Shown: one piece after another, positions 8,780 through 19,182 of the stretch
Layout: each line of letters begins with the position of its first letter
Position numbering within the stretch: the stretch's first letter is position 1
From: Shewanella pneumatophori
GTDB lineage: Bacteria > Pseudomonadota > Gammaproteobacteria > Enterobacterales > Shewanellaceae
DNA length: 64,000 nt
Direction of reading: 5' to 3'
Assembly (NCBI RefSeq): GCF_023283895.1
Contig: NZ_JAKILB010000008.1
Coordinates: 62,001-126,000 of the forward strand
Translations under genes and position numbers: made by a program
Notes under the pieces: model-generated
The model's input: the letters and a program-made list of their open reading frames with translations, nothing else
Told to the model about the DNA's origin: nothing
Database searches by the model: none

Positions 8780-10195
8780 CTATTTAATTATGTTCGTAAG
8801 CACTTGAATCACTAATTGTTGGGCGACTACCATACTACTCGATTCTGCATAGCAGCGAAGCTCGGGGGCGTTACCTGATGGCCGAAGATGTATAACATCA
8901 TCATTGCTTAATGTGATACGCAGCCCATCCGTTGTATCCATTGATACTATGGACTCCATTATGCCTAACTTCGTTAATAAAGCCTGTGGCAGCTCCTCTG
9001 CTTCAGCTATGATTTTTTGACTTGTTTCGGTTGAAAAACTTTGCATACGGTCGCTATAAGTAAAGCGCTGCGGTAACTTATCTACTACTTGTGAAATTGT
9101 TGTGTTTTGTGCCGCGCTTAATAACATGAAGAATGGTAGTAATGCGTCACGGGTTGGTAAGGCCTTCAAAGTACTAGCAGCTACTTGTACATCACTACCA
9201 AGCAAGAATCCGCCATTGGCTTCAAAGCCCGCTACGCTATCAAACTGAGCACTCAACTTTTCAAACTCAGCAATAACATAAGGAGAGCCAATTTTTGTGC
9301 GAGTCACTTGTTTGAATGCTGCGCTTTTTTCTATCGCTGTATTACAGCTTACAGGTACAGCTAATGCGTCAATGTTTAATTCGTTTGCACATAATAATCC
9401 CAAAATGTCGCCACGCAGCCAATCACCATTCTCATCCGCCACTAATGGACGATCACCATCGCCATCGGTTGAAAAAATAGCATCAAAACCATATTGTTTT
9501 GACCATGCCTTTGCTTTCGCGATATCTTCAATTGACACAGCTTCTGTATCGATAGGCACAAACTCATCACTACGACCTAGCGAAATAACTTCAGCACCTA
9601 AGCTCGAAAACAAATTTGCATATAAATCACGACCAGCACTTGAATGCTCGTAGATACCAATTTTCTTTCCTATAAGCAAGTTGGCATCAAATAAGGAAGC
9701 ATAACGTTCTATATAGCTTTGTCTTGCATACTCGTTTTTTTTTAAAACTGGCAATTCGAAAATCGGTTCAAATAAAGCTCGTGACTCCAAAATTGCCACT
9801 TCATCAGCTTTCGTAATCTCGCCATCAGGTCGGTAAAACTTTAGTCCGTTACGGTCAAAAGGTATATGACTGCCTGTTACCATAATGCATGGTATATCAT
9901 CTTGCATGGCACGATAAGCGAGAGCTGGTGTTGGGACGACTCCGTAATATACTGGAGTAAGACCAAGTTGCTTAATGGCAGCAACACAAGCCATTGCCAT
10001 TGACGGGCTACTGGGACGATTGTCAATAGCAACAGCAACGCACTCAAAAGTAAACTGTGGCTGAATACCAGTTAGAAAGGCGTGAACAAAAGCTGCACAT
10101 ACGTCGTTAGAAAACTGAGTAACAAGTCCACGAGCACCACTAGTGCCAAACTTTACGCCAGATGAAGCTAAAACATCTTTGCTCAGTAACATCAT
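8780..10195 (-). CDS. manB: Phosphomannomutase (ManB/CpsG-like)
   Basis: Alpha-D-phosphohexomutase of 471 aa converting mannose-6-phosphate to mannose-1-phosphate for ManC. It shows the N-terminal FGTSGARG motif, the active-site serine in VTGSHIPFDRNG, the Mg-binding DGDGDRP loop, the sugar-binding GFEANGG (E-A-N-G) and the phosphate-binding RPSGNAPELR near the C-terminus. The TGSH-IPFDRNG active site differs from the more usual TASHNPxxYNG but belongs to a known variant. Assignment as phosphomannomutase rather than phosphoglucomutase rests on the adjacent manC and gmd. Confidence 0.88.
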   Translation of the reverse strand: MMLLSKDVLASSGVKFGTSGARGLVTQFSNDVCAAFVHAFLTGIQPQFTFECVAVAIDNRPSSPSMAMACVAAIKQLGLTPVYYGVVPTPALAYRAMQDDIPCIMVTGSHIPFDRNGLKFYRPDGEITKADEVAILESRALFEPIFELPVLKKNEYARQSYIERYASLFDANLLIGKKIGIYEHSSAGRDLYANLFSSLGAEVISLGRSDEFVPIDTEAVSIEDIAKAKAWSKQYGFDAIFSTDGDGDRPLVADENGDWLRGDILGLLCANELNIDALAVPVSCNTAIEKSAAFKQVTRTKIGSPYVIAEFEKLSAQFDSVAGFEANGGFLLGSDVQVAASTLKALPTRDALLPFFMLLSAAQNTTISQVVDKLPQRFTYSDRMQSFSTETSQKIIAEAEELPQALLTKLGIMESIVSMDTTDGLRITLSNDDVIHLRPSGNAPELRCYAESSSMVVAQQLVIQVLTNIIK

Positions 10196-10214
10196 ACATC
10201 CTGGATTTCATTGA

Positions 10215-10688
10215 TTAAATGGTTTTATTTGATGAAGACAAAAAATATGCCTTAGTATTATCGTGTACAATATTTGAATTAAGTAGCTTATTTACATCCC
10301 ACCACCGATAATCGCTATGTTGTTCTTCAGGCAAACCTGACAAATCCTCGTTTAATGTCAACTCGTAGGCTAAAACTACATAATGCGTGGTAAAGTCATC
10401 CCCAGAAAAGCAATCGCAATATAAATGCTCATAAGGACCTAAGAACATCGCACTTGTCAAACTATAAGCTTTTCCAAGCTCAAACAGTGTTAATCGTGAA
10501 AATGCATTATCGAAAGTTTCATCTTTGACAATTCTCCCGCCGGGCACGAACCAATAACCTTGCGCCGGACGATTATTGCGTTTTCCCAGTAAAACCTGAC
10601 CTAATTTGTTTTTAATGATTAAATCGATAGATATTAGCGGAGTGTTTTTAACAACTTTCTTAAAATCTTCTTGAGGTAAATGAGACAT
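10215..10688 (-). CDS. gmm: GDP-mannose mannosyl hydrolase (Nudix)
   Basis: Nudix-fold hydrolase of 157 aa that cleaves GDP-mannose to GDP and mannose, thought to regulate GDP-sugar levels. The N-terminal LISIDLIIKN, LLGKRNNRPAQGYWFVPGGR and the altered Nudix box (GGRIVKDETFDNAFSRLTLFE with ELG) match the WcaH/Gmm subgroup, in which the usual REUxEE box is changed. It lies between fcl and manB, the same neighbourhood as in colanic-acid-type loci. Confidence 0.9.
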   Translation of the reverse strand: MSHLPQEDFKKVVKNTPLISIDLIIKNKLGQVLLGKRNNRPAQGYWFVPGGRIVKDETFDNAFSRLTLFELGKAYSLTSAMFLGPYEHLYCDCFSGDDFTTHYVVLAYELTLNEDLSGLPEEQHSDYRWWDVNKLLNSNIVHDNTKAYFLSSSNKTI

Positions 10689-10747
10689 ATTAGCCTTAAT
10701 AAGTACCCAGAGGCTTAGCCTGCTGAGTACATCTACTTAATTACTAG

Positions 10748-11713
10748 TTACTTACGAAAATTATCCTGATTAGCTAAGAACCAATCGTAAGTTGACGCTA
10801 AACCATCTTTTAACGATATTGAATAGCTCCAACCTAACGCCTTTAAACGATCTACGTCCATTAGTTTACGCGGTGCACCATCTGGTTTTGTAGCGTCAAA
10901 TATAACCTTACCTTCAAAACCTACGACTTCAGCAACCGTTTCCACCAACTGACGAATAGTGCAGTCAATGCCTGTTCCAACGTTAATATGACTTAACATT
11001 GGTTCGGTATTAGCCTCGTAAGTTGCTTCGTCTAAGTTCATAACATGAATACTCGCTGCAGCCATATCGTCTACATGTAAAAATTCACGCATTGGTGTAC
11101 CACTCCCCCACGCAACAACTTCTGAATCTCCAGCAAGCTTCGCGTCATGAAAACGGCGTAACAATGCAGGAATAACATGAGAGTTTTGTGGATGAAAGTT
11201 GTCATTTTCACCATATAAATTTGTCGGCATGACACTTCGGTAATCACGACCGTACTGTCTATTGTAGCTTTCGCACATTTTAATGCCGGCTATCTTGGCG
11301 ACAGCATAAGGCTCGTTAGTTGGCTCAAGTGTACCCGTTAATAACTCATGCTCAGACATTGGTTGAACTGCAAGTTTTGGATAAATACAAGACGAGCCTA
11401 AGAAGAGTAATTTTTGTATGCCATGAACATGAGCACTATGAATTATATTATTTTGGATCGTCAGGTTTTCATAAATAAATTCAGCAGGGTAAGTATTGTT
11501 ACCCACGATACCACCTACTTTCGCCGCAGCTAAATACACTTCATCAATTTTCGCCGTTTCAAAAAAAGTACTTACATCAGCTTGTGACAATAAATTAAGT
11601 TCTTTGCGCGTACGGGTTATAACCTCTATCCCGCCCTTTGATATAAGCTGCCTAACAATAGCACTGCCTACCATACCACGATGACCAGCGACAAAAACTC
11701 GTTTTAGATTCAT
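10748..11713 (-). CDS. fcl: GDP-L-fucose synthase
   Basis: Dual epimerase/reductase making GDP-L-fucose from GDP-4-keto-6-deoxymannose. From the ATG at 11713 the protein is 321 aa, the usual length; an in-frame extension to 11749 would run into gmd and is not preferred. A GGAAAG ribosome site precedes the ATG, with one base between the gmd stop and this start. Motifs are [11 protein letters not shown] (Rossmann), [10 protein letters not shown], and the catalytic Tyr-x-x-x-Lys in [10 protein letters not shown], plus [13 protein letters not shown]. It works with gmd to deliver the fucose donor to the GT2 enzymes of the locus. Confidence 0.95.
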   Translation of the reverse strand: MNLKRVFVAGHRGMVGSAIVRQLISKGGIEVITRTRKELNLLSQADVSTFFETAKIDEVYLAAAKVGGIVGNNTYPAEFIYENLTIQNNIIHSAHVHGIQKLLFLGSSCIYPKLAVQPMSEHELLTGTLEPTNEPYAVAKIAGIKMCESYNRQYGRDYRSVMPTNLYGENDNFHPQNSHVIPALLRRFHDAKLAGDSEVVAWGSGTPMREFLHVDDMAAASIHVMNLDEATYEANTEPMLSHINVGTGIDCTIRQLVETVAEVVGFEGKVIFDATKPDGAPRKLMDVDRLKALGWSYSISLKDGLASTYDWFLANQDNFRK

Positions 11714-11714
11714 C

Positions 11715-12824
11715 TTAACTTTCCAAAGATATTGACACGTCAAAGCCATGGGATTTCAATAACATATGTTGCTTTGCAATAGACATATCAGATTGAACCA
11801 TTTCCTGGCACATTTCTTCAACGGTAATTTCGGGTACCCAGCCTAATTTTTGTTTGGCTTTAGTTGGGTCACCCAATAATGTTTCAACTTCTGCAGGACG
11901 GAAAAACTTGGGATTGACTTTAACAATGATATCACCAACCGATACAGCAGGAGCTTTGTCACGATCGACTGCTGACACAGTGGCGACTTCGTCAACACCT
12001 TCCCCAGTAAACACAAGGCTAATGCCTGCTTCAAGAGCTGACATTCTTACAAACTCACGAACTGAAATCTGCTTACCTGTCGCGATGACAAAATCATCCG
12101 CCACTTTTTGTTGAAGCATCATCCACTGCATACGGACGTAATCTTTAGCGTGGCCCCAATCACGAAGTGCATCCATATTACCAAGCTCTAACTGACTTTC
12201 TAAACCCTGAGAGATATTTGCAAGGGACCGAGTAATTTTACGAGTGACAAAGGTCTCACCACGACGTGGAGATTCATGGTTAAACAAAATGCCATTACAC
12301 GCATACATACCATAAGATTCACGGTAGTTAACAGTAATCCAATAAGCATACATTTTTGCTACAGCATAAGGAGAACGAGGGTGAAATGGCGTTGTTTCCT
12401 TTTGAGGGATCTCTCGAACTTCGCCATAAAGTTCTGAAGTAGATGCTTGATAGAAACGCGTTTTTTTCTCTAAACCATTAATCCGAATCGCTTCAAGCAA
12501 ACGCATAGTACCCATACCATCGATATCTGCAACATATTCAGGAGATTCAAATGAAACAGCAACATGGGACATTGCACCTAAATTATAAATTTCATCAGGT
12601 TGAATCTCCTTGACTAAACGAATTAAATTAGTTGAGTCAGACAAATCACCGTAGTGCAAATGCAAATGTTCACTACTATTTAAAGCAGAATCTATACGCA
12701 CTGTATTATAAGAAGATGCACGACGAATTAAGCCATGTACTTTATAACCTTTTTCTAGTAATAGTTCAGCAAGATATGAACCATCTTGACCTGTAATACC
12801 CGTAATCAATGCCACTTTATTCAT
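11715..12824 (-). CDS. gmd: GDP-mannose 4,6-dehydratase
   Basis: First committed step from GDP-mannose to GDP-4-keto-6-deoxymannose. The 369-aa protein has [19 protein letters not shown] at the N-terminus (NADP-binding), [12 protein letters not shown], the catalytic triad region [10 protein letters not shown] with SPYAVAKMY (Tyr-x-x-x-Lys), and [16 protein letters not shown], all typical of Gmd. The product goes to Fcl. The stop is one base from the fcl start and the gene begins one base after the stop of the upstream GT2 gene, so this is a tight operon. Confidence 0.96.
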   Translation of the reverse strand: MNKVALITGITGQDGSYLAELLLEKGYKVHGLIRRASSYNTVRIDSALNSSEHLHLHYGDLSDSTNLIRLVKEIQPDEIYNLGAMSHVAVSFESPEYVADIDGMGTMRLLEAIRINGLEKKTRFYQASTSELYGEVREIPQKETTPFHPRSPYAVAKMYAYWITVNYRESYGMYACNGILFNHESPRRGETFVTRKITRSLANISQGLESQLELGNMDALRDWGHAKDYVRMQWMMLQQKVADDFVIATGKQISVREFVRMSALEAGISLVFTGEGVDEVATVSAVDRDKAPAVSVGDIIVKVNPKFFRPAEVETLLGDPTKAKQKLGWVPEITVEEMCQEMVQSDMSIAKQHMLLKSHGFDVSISLES

Positions 12825-13526
12825 TTATATATATCTCTTTAATAAGTTTAAACATAATGTAATTCTGAAACTGAATTTCTTAAACATACTGTATCTAGAT
12901 TTTTCAGCAGTCGATGATGCATTACCTCCATGACGGCGATACTTAATTAAACGTTCAGGGATAAACTTCACTGAGTACCGGCATTCTGCAATCAACCCTA
13001 TCCACCAGTCATGCATAGCGATATTCGAGGGAAAGGGAAGTATATCTTTTAAAAGTTCCGCTCTAAATGCCATACAGCAACCAAGATAAGAATTTTTGTA
13101 CATGTTTTTAAACAATCCACTCTTAGAACCGTTCAACGCAAAAAAACTCTCACTAATAATACCTAGATTTTCATCATTAACGGAACAATCAGAAACAACC
13201 AATACGGTATTTTCCAAATGTTTCAAAATAGTAGTTACTTTGTTACCCTCCCAAACATCATCTTGATCAGCAAGAAATATATAATCACCTTGTGCTTGTT
13301 TTATCGCATACTCAAAATTTGAGATAAGCCCTTTTTGTGGACCTCTAAATAACTTTATACGACTATCTCTTACAGTTAAATCTTGGATTATGTCAAGAGT
13401 ACCATCGTTACTACCATCATCAGAAATGATCAATTCGTCATTATGAGACAATTGCTTTATAATGCTGGAAATTTGCTCACCTATAAAAGGCTGACCATTA
13501 TATGACGCCATACATACGCTAATCAA
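12825..13526 (-). CDS. Family 2 glycosyltransferase
   Basis: GT-A glycosyltransferase of 233 aa. The TTG at 13526 is chosen because GGAG at 13532-13535 lies 5 bases before it; an in-frame TTG at 13544 lacks such a site. It begins ISVCMASYNGQPFIGEQ, then DELIISDDGSNDGT and the nucleotide/metal site FLADQDDVW, and ends with SVKFIPERLIKYRRHGGN. It resembles rhamnosyl/hexosyl transferases of O-antigen clusters. The donor is not determinable; dTDP-Rha and GDP-Fuc are both made by this locus. Confidence 0.82.
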   Translation of the reverse strand: MISVCMASYNGQPFIGEQISSIIKQLSHNDELIISDDGSNDGTLDIIQDLTVRDSRIKLFRGPQKGLISNFEYAIKQAQGDYIFLADQDDVWEGNKVTTILKHLENTVLVVSDCSVNDENLGIISESFFALNGSKSGLFKNMYKNSYLGCCMAFRAELLKDILPFPSNIAMHDWWIGLIAECRYSVKFIPERLIKYRRHGGNASSTAEKSRYSMFKKFSFRITLCLNLLKRYI

Positions 13527-13577
13527 AATATCTCCTAACCCCAATAAATAAAAAACCTAAATAATACTTAACCACCA

Positions 13578-13629
13578 TCTATAAATAGAGAACTTAAATG
13601 ACACTTAATTATCCTCTATAAATAGAGAA
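13578..13629. repeat. Duplicated 15-bp palindromic element between two glycosyltransferase genes
   Basis: TCTATAAATAGAGAA occurs at 13578-13592 and again at 13615-13629. Each copy contains the inverted repeat TCTAT-AA-ATAGA. The two copies are 37 bp apart in the 128-bp gap between the GT2 genes. Possible roles are a transcript-processing or binding site, or a recombination scar; none is shown. Confidence 0.5.
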
Positions 13630-13654
13630 TAATGTAAATTTCATCTAGCAAAAT

Positions 13655-14521
13655 TCAACTTCCATTTTTATGATTTACTAAGTATTTAAAACCATCCCTC
13701 ACGGCAGCTACCAATGAATCTAAATATGCTTTTGACTGCTTTTGACTGATTATCATAATCAGTGACTGTAGAGTCGAAACAAGAATCAAATATAATGCGT
13801 AACTCTTAGGTACATAATTATAAGCCAAAAGGTAGAACGGGTTTCTTTGCTTGTAATAGTTCCTAATAGGGTTATGAATGATTCCGGTTATAGGCCCTTT
13901 TTTTAAACCAATAGAATGTTTCATTATTACAGAGGTTACACATGTAATAGGAATACTGCATTTCAAACATTTAAAACACCAATCAAAATCAACTAAATCA
14001 ATAAATAAGTCTTCGTTCATATCACCGACTGTAGAAAAAGTTTGCGCTGTAACAACAGTACCAGAGGAAATAGCTAATTCGACTAAAAACTCCTTTTCCT
14101 GTCCATTGCTAAACACTTTCTTCGGTATCCCTATCTTATTAAGCTTAAACGCGGGCAATTCTTCACCGGAGTCTTCATCGATAACCAAAGGAAGATAAAC
14201 GGCGCTAGCATTGCTGCATCTATTATTTATCAATCCTGCAGCATAATTGGAAGGTATATAGCTGTCTTGGTCAAAAAAACAAATGAATTTAGCTTGACTA
14301 TCTAGCGCATATTTAATACCAATATTTTGAGCTTTAGCTATACCTAGATTCTTTTTATTAGCGATAACTTTTACATTTTCAATCTTAAAAAAATTTTCTA
14401 CGATATCAATACTATTATCAACGATTACAACACTAAGTCCCTGTTCTTTTAATGAAGAAACCAAATTAAGTAATCTGTCTACATCTGGATGATACGTCAC
14501 AACGATAGCAATTGCATTCAT
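13655..14521 (-). CDS. Family 2 glycosyltransferase, rhamnosyltransferase-like
   Basis: 288 aa from the ATG at 14521, chosen because an AGAGAAG ribosome site precedes it and it avoids overlapping wzy; an in-frame ATG at 14545 is possible. It has IAIVVTYHPDVDRLLNLV, SVVIVDNS, NLGIAKAQNIGI and the metal-binding FFDQDSYIP. This is the pattern of RfbF/WbbL-like dTDP-rhamnosyltransferases. The C-terminus holds a hydrophobic stretch (about residues 235-265). With rmlBADC upstream in the same operon, transfer of L-rhamnose is the simplest inference. Confidence 0.8.
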   Translation of the reverse strand: MNAIAIVVTYHPDVDRLLNLVSSLKEQGLSVVIVDNSIDIVENFFKIENVKVIANKKNLGIAKAQNIGIKYALDSQAKFICFFDQDSYIPSNYAAGLINNRCSNASAVYLPLVIDEDSGEELPAFKLNKIGIPKKVFSNGQEKEFLVELAISSGTVVTAQTFSTVGDMNEDLFIDLVDFDWCFKCLKCSIPITCVTSVIMKHSIGLKKGPITGIIHNPIRNYYKQRNPFYLLAYNYVPKSYALYLILVSTLQSLIMIISQKQSKAYLDSLVAAVRDGFKYLVNHKNGS

Positions 14522-14534
14522 TCTACACTTCTCT

Positions 14535-15638
14535 TCACTTGACATTTAAAACGTTTGACCAATACCACAAAACAACAATAAAACCGAATGAATTAACTAG
14601 CATAGGATTTGTCATCGACATAAGTATGTAGATAAACATCACTGCAAAGTAAAAGCCTCCATCAACTTTATATGCTAATTTCTTGTAATTAGGAAATAAT
14701 ATAGCCGAGTAAAAGACTATTGTTAATATCAACCCGAAATATCGTATATTATCGAGAAGAGTTATTTCCGTTTGAGCAACAAAATAACCTCGTCCACCTG
14801 AGTAATACAAACTAGCTAAGCCTTCGCCAAAGAGGATATTCGTTACATTAGCCCAATCAAGAAATGATAGCGCATCCTTGATCTTAATAGCATTACCAAA
14901 ATCATTAGTGTCAAAAAATCCACCTGCTGGGTCAAATTTAACCAAAAGATAAGCAAGTGCTATAAACAACAAATATATAGATAGGATGATATGTTTTCTA
15001 CCGAACATAAAGAAAAGTATCAGAATACAACCAACTAATACTGAACGGGTAGAGCTTAAAATTATAAAAAATGATATTAGAAAAAAATAAAACACATTCC
15101 AAAAATCAAATTTCAAGGACAAATTCCTAACTACTACTGAAAAACTTATAAATAAAAACGGCAAGCCTCCCAATCTATAAAAATCCTGCACTCCATTGCC
15201 AACATCTCTACTACCAGCAGCTATAGAGCCATAATTGTCAAAAACTGTTTGAAGAGAATCAATCTCAAATACTACAGACAAAAACAATATAAGTGTGGAT
15301 AAGGACAGTACAACTCCTGAAAACAAAGCGACACTATCCATACAAACATCTGTATATTTAATGTAATAAATTAAAAGTAAAGATAAACAAACAAGCATTA
15401 GTTGTTGCCTTAAACCTTCAGCAACACCCGTTGTCATGGATATAAGAAATGAATACAAAAATATGATAATTATTAAAAATGGTGAAAACGTGATAACTTT
15501 TACATTGCCAAATACAACACCGATAAACAGCATTACAAGCATAAGCATAAAAACCAGCTTATTAACAAAGAGCACTGGTAGTACAAGTGAAAAACAAGTG
15601 TAAATCGTTACCAACATTAAAGCTAAGTATTTATACAA
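14535..15638 (-). CDS. wzy: Candidate O-antigen polymerase
   Basis: Strongly hydrophobic 367-aa protein with about ten predicted membrane segments and a larger periplasmic loop in the second half (around residues 240-275). This is the architecture of Wzy polymerases, which join repeat units on the periplasmic face. Sequence conservation in Wzy is poor, so the call rests on topology, size and being the only such protein beside Wzx and Wzz in the locus. The DNA is AT-rich, as usual for wzy. Confidence 0.78.
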   Translation of the reverse strand: MYKYLALMLVTIYTCFSLVLPVLFVNKLVFMLMLVMLFIGVVFGNVKVITFSPFLIIIIFLYSFLISMTTGVAEGLRQQLMLVCLSLLLIYYIKYTDVCMDSVALFSGVVLSLSTLILFLSVVFEIDSLQTVFDNYGSIAAGSRDVGNGVQDFYRLGGLPFLFISFSVVVRNLSLKFDFWNVFYFFLISFFIILSSTRSVLVGCILILFFMFGRKHIILSIYLLFIALAYLLVKFDPAGGFFDTNDFGNAIKIKDALSFLDWANVTNILFGEGLASLYYSGGRGYFVAQTEITLLDNIRYFGLILTIVFYSAILFPNYKKLAYKVDGGFYFAVMFIYILMSMTNPMLVNSFGFIVVLWYWSNVLNVK

Positions 15639-15708
15639 ACCCCCTCCTTAATAGAACCTTTATTAAAGCCATAATCCAACTTCAAATAGTTAATCACCAT
15701 ATAAGGAG

Positions 15709-16257
15709 TTATAAATATATAGAACTATCGAATAGCTCTCCTTTTTTATCTTTATCAGAAAGTATTGGAAGGTTATCCATTATAGGCCATTTAATACCAA
15801 GTACGCTATCATCCCACAAAATCGAAACCTCACTTGCTGGATGATAGTAATCTGTACATTTATATAAGAACTCTGCCTCATCACTAACAACATAAAAACC
15901 ATGAGCAAAACCTTCTGGCACCCAAAGCTGACGCTTATTAGTAGCTGATAAATATTCACCCACCCACTGACCATAAGTCGGAGAGTCTTTTCTGATATCA
16001 ACTACAACATCGAATACTTCACCAACTGTAACGCGAACAAGTTTGCCCTGAGTTTGTTCAGTTTGGTAGTGCAATCCACGTAAAATGCCTTTCTTAGACT
16101 TTGAATGATTATCTTGTACAAATTGGGTTGGCTTACCTGTTACGAGCTCTTCAAACTGCTTTTGGTTCCAGGTTTCCATAAAGAAACCGCGCTCATCACC
16201 AAAAACTATTGGCTCTAAAATTTTCACATCAGGAATTCGGGTATCGACTACTTTCAT
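15709..16257 (-). CDS. rmlC: dTDP-4-dehydrorhamnose 3,5-epimerase
   Basis: Cupin-fold epimerase of 182 aa, third step of dTDP-L-rhamnose synthesis. Features are EPIVFGDERGFFMETWNQ, FVQDNHSKSKKGILRGLHYQ (with the catalytic His), GEVFDVVVDIRKDSPTYG, LWVPEGFAHGFYV and the catalytic-Tyr-region YKCTDYYHP. It is 4 bp after rmlD in the rmlBADC run. Confidence 0.96.
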   Translation of the reverse strand: MKVVDTRIPDVKILEPIVFGDERGFFMETWNQKQFEELVTGKPTQFVQDNHSKSKKGILRGLHYQTEQTQGKLVRVTVGEVFDVVVDIRKDSPTYGQWVGEYLSATNKRQLWVPEGFAHGFYVVSDEAEFLYKCTDYYHPASEVSILWDDSVLGIKWPIMDNLPILSDKDKKGELFDSSIYL

Positions 16258-16261
16258 CGTC

Positions 16262-17143
16262 TTAGCCTTTATATGCTTGGATATTGTTTAATGCAGCAGT
16301 CCAATCACTTGCTTTAATAGCAAAACGATTTGTGATTTTATCGGTACTTAATCGAGAATTACTTGGACGTTTTGCTGGTGTTGGATATTGGTCAGTTGTG
16401 ATACTTGTTAAGCTTGGCTTATTTGAAAGAACAGTTTGTTTAACCGCTATATCAAAAATAGTTTCGGCAAATTCAAACCAACTGACATGAGGTAAACCTG
16501 CATAATGATAAACACCATATTCAACCGTATCACCTTCTGCAATTCGTTTCGATATTAGAATCAACGCATGAGCAATATCACCTGCATATGTGGGCCCACC
16601 AAATTGATCCCCTACCACGCTTAGTTCATTTCGGGCAGCACCTAAACGCAACATGGTTTTCACAAAGTTATTGCCATTTTCACCAAATACCCATGAGGTT
16701 CGAAGAATAATATGTTTATCACATGCATTAGCAACTGCAATTTCACCAGCTAATTTACTTTCACCATAAACCCCTTGCGGGTTTGTGGCATCACTCTCTA
16801 CATACTCACCAGTTTTATTGCCTTCAAAGACATAATCCGTTGAGATGTGCAGTATTGCCGCACCAACACTTTGTGCTGCTTGCGCTAGATAATTAGGACC
16901 ATCACGATTAATCACATAGGAGAGCTCAACTTCTTCTTCCGCCTTATCTACCGCAGTATGTGCAGCAGCATTAATGATGATGCTTGGCTGGAATTCAGTC
17001 ACGGCAGAATTTACAGCATCTTGATTAGCAATATCAAGATGTTCTTTATCGAGCGCTAATACTATCGCGTTTTCATTCATAGATAATTGTTGGGTCAGGC
17101 AGCAACCTACCTGTCCATTACAACCTGTAATTAATACACGCAT
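16262..17143 (-). CDS. rmlD: dTDP-4-dehydrorhamnose reductase
   Basis: NAD(P)H-dependent final step of dTDP-L-rhamnose synthesis, 293 aa. It has the N-terminal ITGCNGQVGCCL Rossmann loop, NAAAHTAVDKAEE, HISTDYVFEG and the catalytic YGESKLAGE (Tyr-x-x-x-Lys), then RTSWVFGENGNNFVKTM and the GGPT site. Its start codon shares one base with the rmlA stop, so the two are translationally coupled. Confidence 0.96.
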   Translation of the reverse strand: MRVLITGCNGQVGCCLTQQLSMNENAIVLALDKEHLDIANQDAVNSAVTEFQPSIIINAAAHTAVDKAEEEVELSYVINRDGPNYLAQAAQSVGAAILHISTDYVFEGNKTGEYVESDATNPQGVYGESKLAGEIAVANACDKHIILRTSWVFGENGNNFVKTMLRLGAARNELSVVGDQFGGPTYAGDIAHALILISKRIAEGDTVEYGVYHYAGLPHVSWFEFAETIFDIAVKQTVLSNKPSLTSITTDQYPTPAKRPSNSRLSTDKITNRFAIKASDWTAALNNIQAYKG

Positions 17144-18036
17144 TAGCTCGTGACCTTCTTCTGGTTTTCATTAACTAAACGAGTTAAATATTGACCATAT
17201 TCATTTTTCATCATTGGCTTTGCAAGTGTTAATACTTTCTCTTCACTTAACCAACCATTACGCCAAGAAATCTCTTCTAAACACGCAACTTTTAGTCCTT
17301 GTACATTTTCAATGGTCTGTACAAATGACGATGCTTCATGCAGACTTTCGTGAGTACCAGTATCTAACCACGCAAAACCACGACCTAATAATTCTACATT
17401 TAACGACCCATCATTTAGGTACATTTCATTTAATGTCGTAATTTCAAGCTCACCGCGATGGGAAGGTTTTACATGCTTTGCCATTTCTACCACTCGGTTG
17501 TCATAGAAGTACAACCCTGTTACGGCATAATTTGATTTCGGCGTTTCTGGTTTTTCTTCAATTGAAAGCGCTTTCATCTCTTCATCAAATTCAACCACAC
17601 CAAAACGCTCTGGGTCTTTTACTTGATAACCAAATACTGTCGCGAGCCCTTGAGATGTTAACTCTCGAGATCGAGTCAGTTGTTGAGTAAAAGATTGACC
17701 ATAAAAAATATTATCACCAAGCACCAAACAGACACTATCACTACCAATGAATTCTTCACCAATAATGAACGCTTGCGCTAAACCATCAGGATTTGGTTGA
17801 ATTGCATACTCTAGGTTAATGCCAAAATCAGAGCCATCGCCTAACAAACGCTTAAAACCAGCATTATCTTCAGGAGTTGTGATAATTAGAATGTCTTTTA
17901 TTCCCGCAAGCATTAACGTTGAAATCGGATAAAAGACCATTGGCTTATCATAAATAGGCAAAAGCTGTTTTGATACACCACGTGTCAATGGGTATAAACG
18001 CGTACCAGAGCCGCCTGCAAGTACAATTCCTTTCAT
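17143..18036 (-). CDS. rmlA: Glucose-1-phosphate thymidylyltransferase
   Basis: Makes dTDP-glucose, the entry point of both dTDP-L-rhamnose and dTDP-Fuc4N in this locus. The 297-aa protein starts [20 protein letters not shown] and has [63 protein letters not shown] and [15 protein letters not shown]. It overlaps rmlB and rmlD by one base at either end. It could serve as the RffH equivalent for the WecE branch. Confidence 0.96.
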   Translation of the reverse strand: MKGIVLAGGSGTRLYPLTRGVSKQLLPIYDKPMVFYPISTLMLAGIKDILIITTPEDNAGFKRLLGDGSDFGINLEYAIQPNPDGLAQAFIIGEEFIGSDSVCLVLGDNIFYGQSFTQQLTRSRELTSQGLATVFGYQVKDPERFGVVEFDEEMKALSIEEKPETPKSNYAVTGLYFYDNRVVEMAKHVKPSHRGELEITTLNEMYLNDGSLNVELLGRGFAWLDTGTHESLHEASSFVQTIENVQGLKVACLEEISWRNGWLSEEKVLTLAKPMMKNEYGQYLTRLVNENQKKVTS

Positions 18037-19142
18037 TATCTAATCGCCTTTTCAATTACATCTGATTCTGAAGATACACCTAAGCGCTCACCAGCATAAG
18101 AGCCATCTAACACGCGTGACCACCATTGTTTGTTATCTAAATACCATTCAACCGTTTTGCGAATACCTGATTCAAATGTTTCTTCTGGTTTCCAACCAAG
18201 TTCACGCTCAATTTTCGAAGCATCGATTGCGTAACGAACATCATGTCCAGGTCGGTCTTTTACATAGGTAATCAAATCAAGGTATTGATTAACACCTTCA
18301 GGTTTATTAGGGACCAACTCTTCAAGTAATGAACAAATGATATTAACAACGTCAATGTTCGCTTTTTCATTATGACCACCAATGTTGTAGGTTTCACCTA
18401 CTATTCCTTCTGTTACGACTTTATATAATGCGCGCGCATGGTCTTCGACAAACAACCAATCACGAATCTGCATACCATTACCGTAAACCGGTAATGATTT
18501 ACCGTCTAAGGCATTCAAAATCATTAATGGAATTAATTTTTCTGGGAAGTGATATGGCCCATAATTATTTGAGCAATTAGTTACGATTGTTGGTAAGCCA
18601 TAGGTACGTAACCAAGCTCTAACTAAGTGATCAGAAGAGGCTTTTGAAGCTGAGTATGGACTTGATGGCTCATACGATGTTGTTTCTGTGAACAAATCAT
18701 CAGTACCTTCTAGGTCGCCATATACCTCATCTGTTGAGATATGGTGAAAACGAAATTTCTGTTTTTTACCATCAGACAAGGTATTCCAATAAGAGCGCGT
18801 TGCTTCAAGTAAAGTATATGTACCTACAATGTTAGTTTCAATAAAAGCTGCAGGACCATCTATAGAACGGTCAACATGAGATTCAGCCGCCAAATGCATA
18901 ATATAATCTGGTTGATATTTACTGAATAGTTCGCTTAACTTATCTTGATCACAAATATCACCCTTAACAAAATGGTATCGCTTACTTGACTGAATTGATG
19001 AAAGCGACTCTAAATTTCCAGCATAAGTTAACTTATCAAAGTTAACTACTTTGCAATCTGTGTTTTCAATTAAGTAGCGTGTTAACGCTGAGCCAATGAA
19101 ACCCGCACCACCAGTTACGAAAAAAACTTTACCTTTATCCAA
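18036..19142 (-). CDS. rmlB: dTDP-glucose 4,6-dehydratase
   Basis: Makes dTDP-4-keto-6-deoxyglucose, the branch point shared by RmlC and the WecE aminotransferase in this locus. The 368-aa protein shows [40 protein letters not shown] and the catalytic [17 protein letters not shown] (Tyr-x-x-x-Lys), then [20 protein letters not shown]. It is the first of the rmlBADC run, 40 bp after the unassigned glycosyltransferase gene. Confidence 0.96.
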   Translation of the reverse strand: MDKGKVFFVTGGAGFIGSALTRYLIENTDCKVVNFDKLTYAGNLESLSSIQSSKRYHFVKGDICDQDKLSELFSKYQPDYIMHLAAESHVDRSIDGPAAFIETNIVGTYTLLEATRSYWNTLSDGKKQKFRFHHISTDEVYGDLEGTDDLFTETTSYEPSSPYSASKASSDHLVRAWLRTYGLPTIVTNCSNNYGPYHFPEKLIPLMILNALDGKSLPVYGNGMQIRDWLFVEDHARALYKVVTEGIVGETYNIGGHNEKANIDVVNIICSLLEELVPNKPEGVNQYLDLITYVKDRPGHDVRYAIDASKIERELGWKPEETFESGIRKTVEWYLDNKQWWSRVLDGSYAGERLGVSSESDVIEKAIR

Positions 19143-19182
19143 AACTATCTCCCACGATAGGTATAAAATTTAAACTGATATA

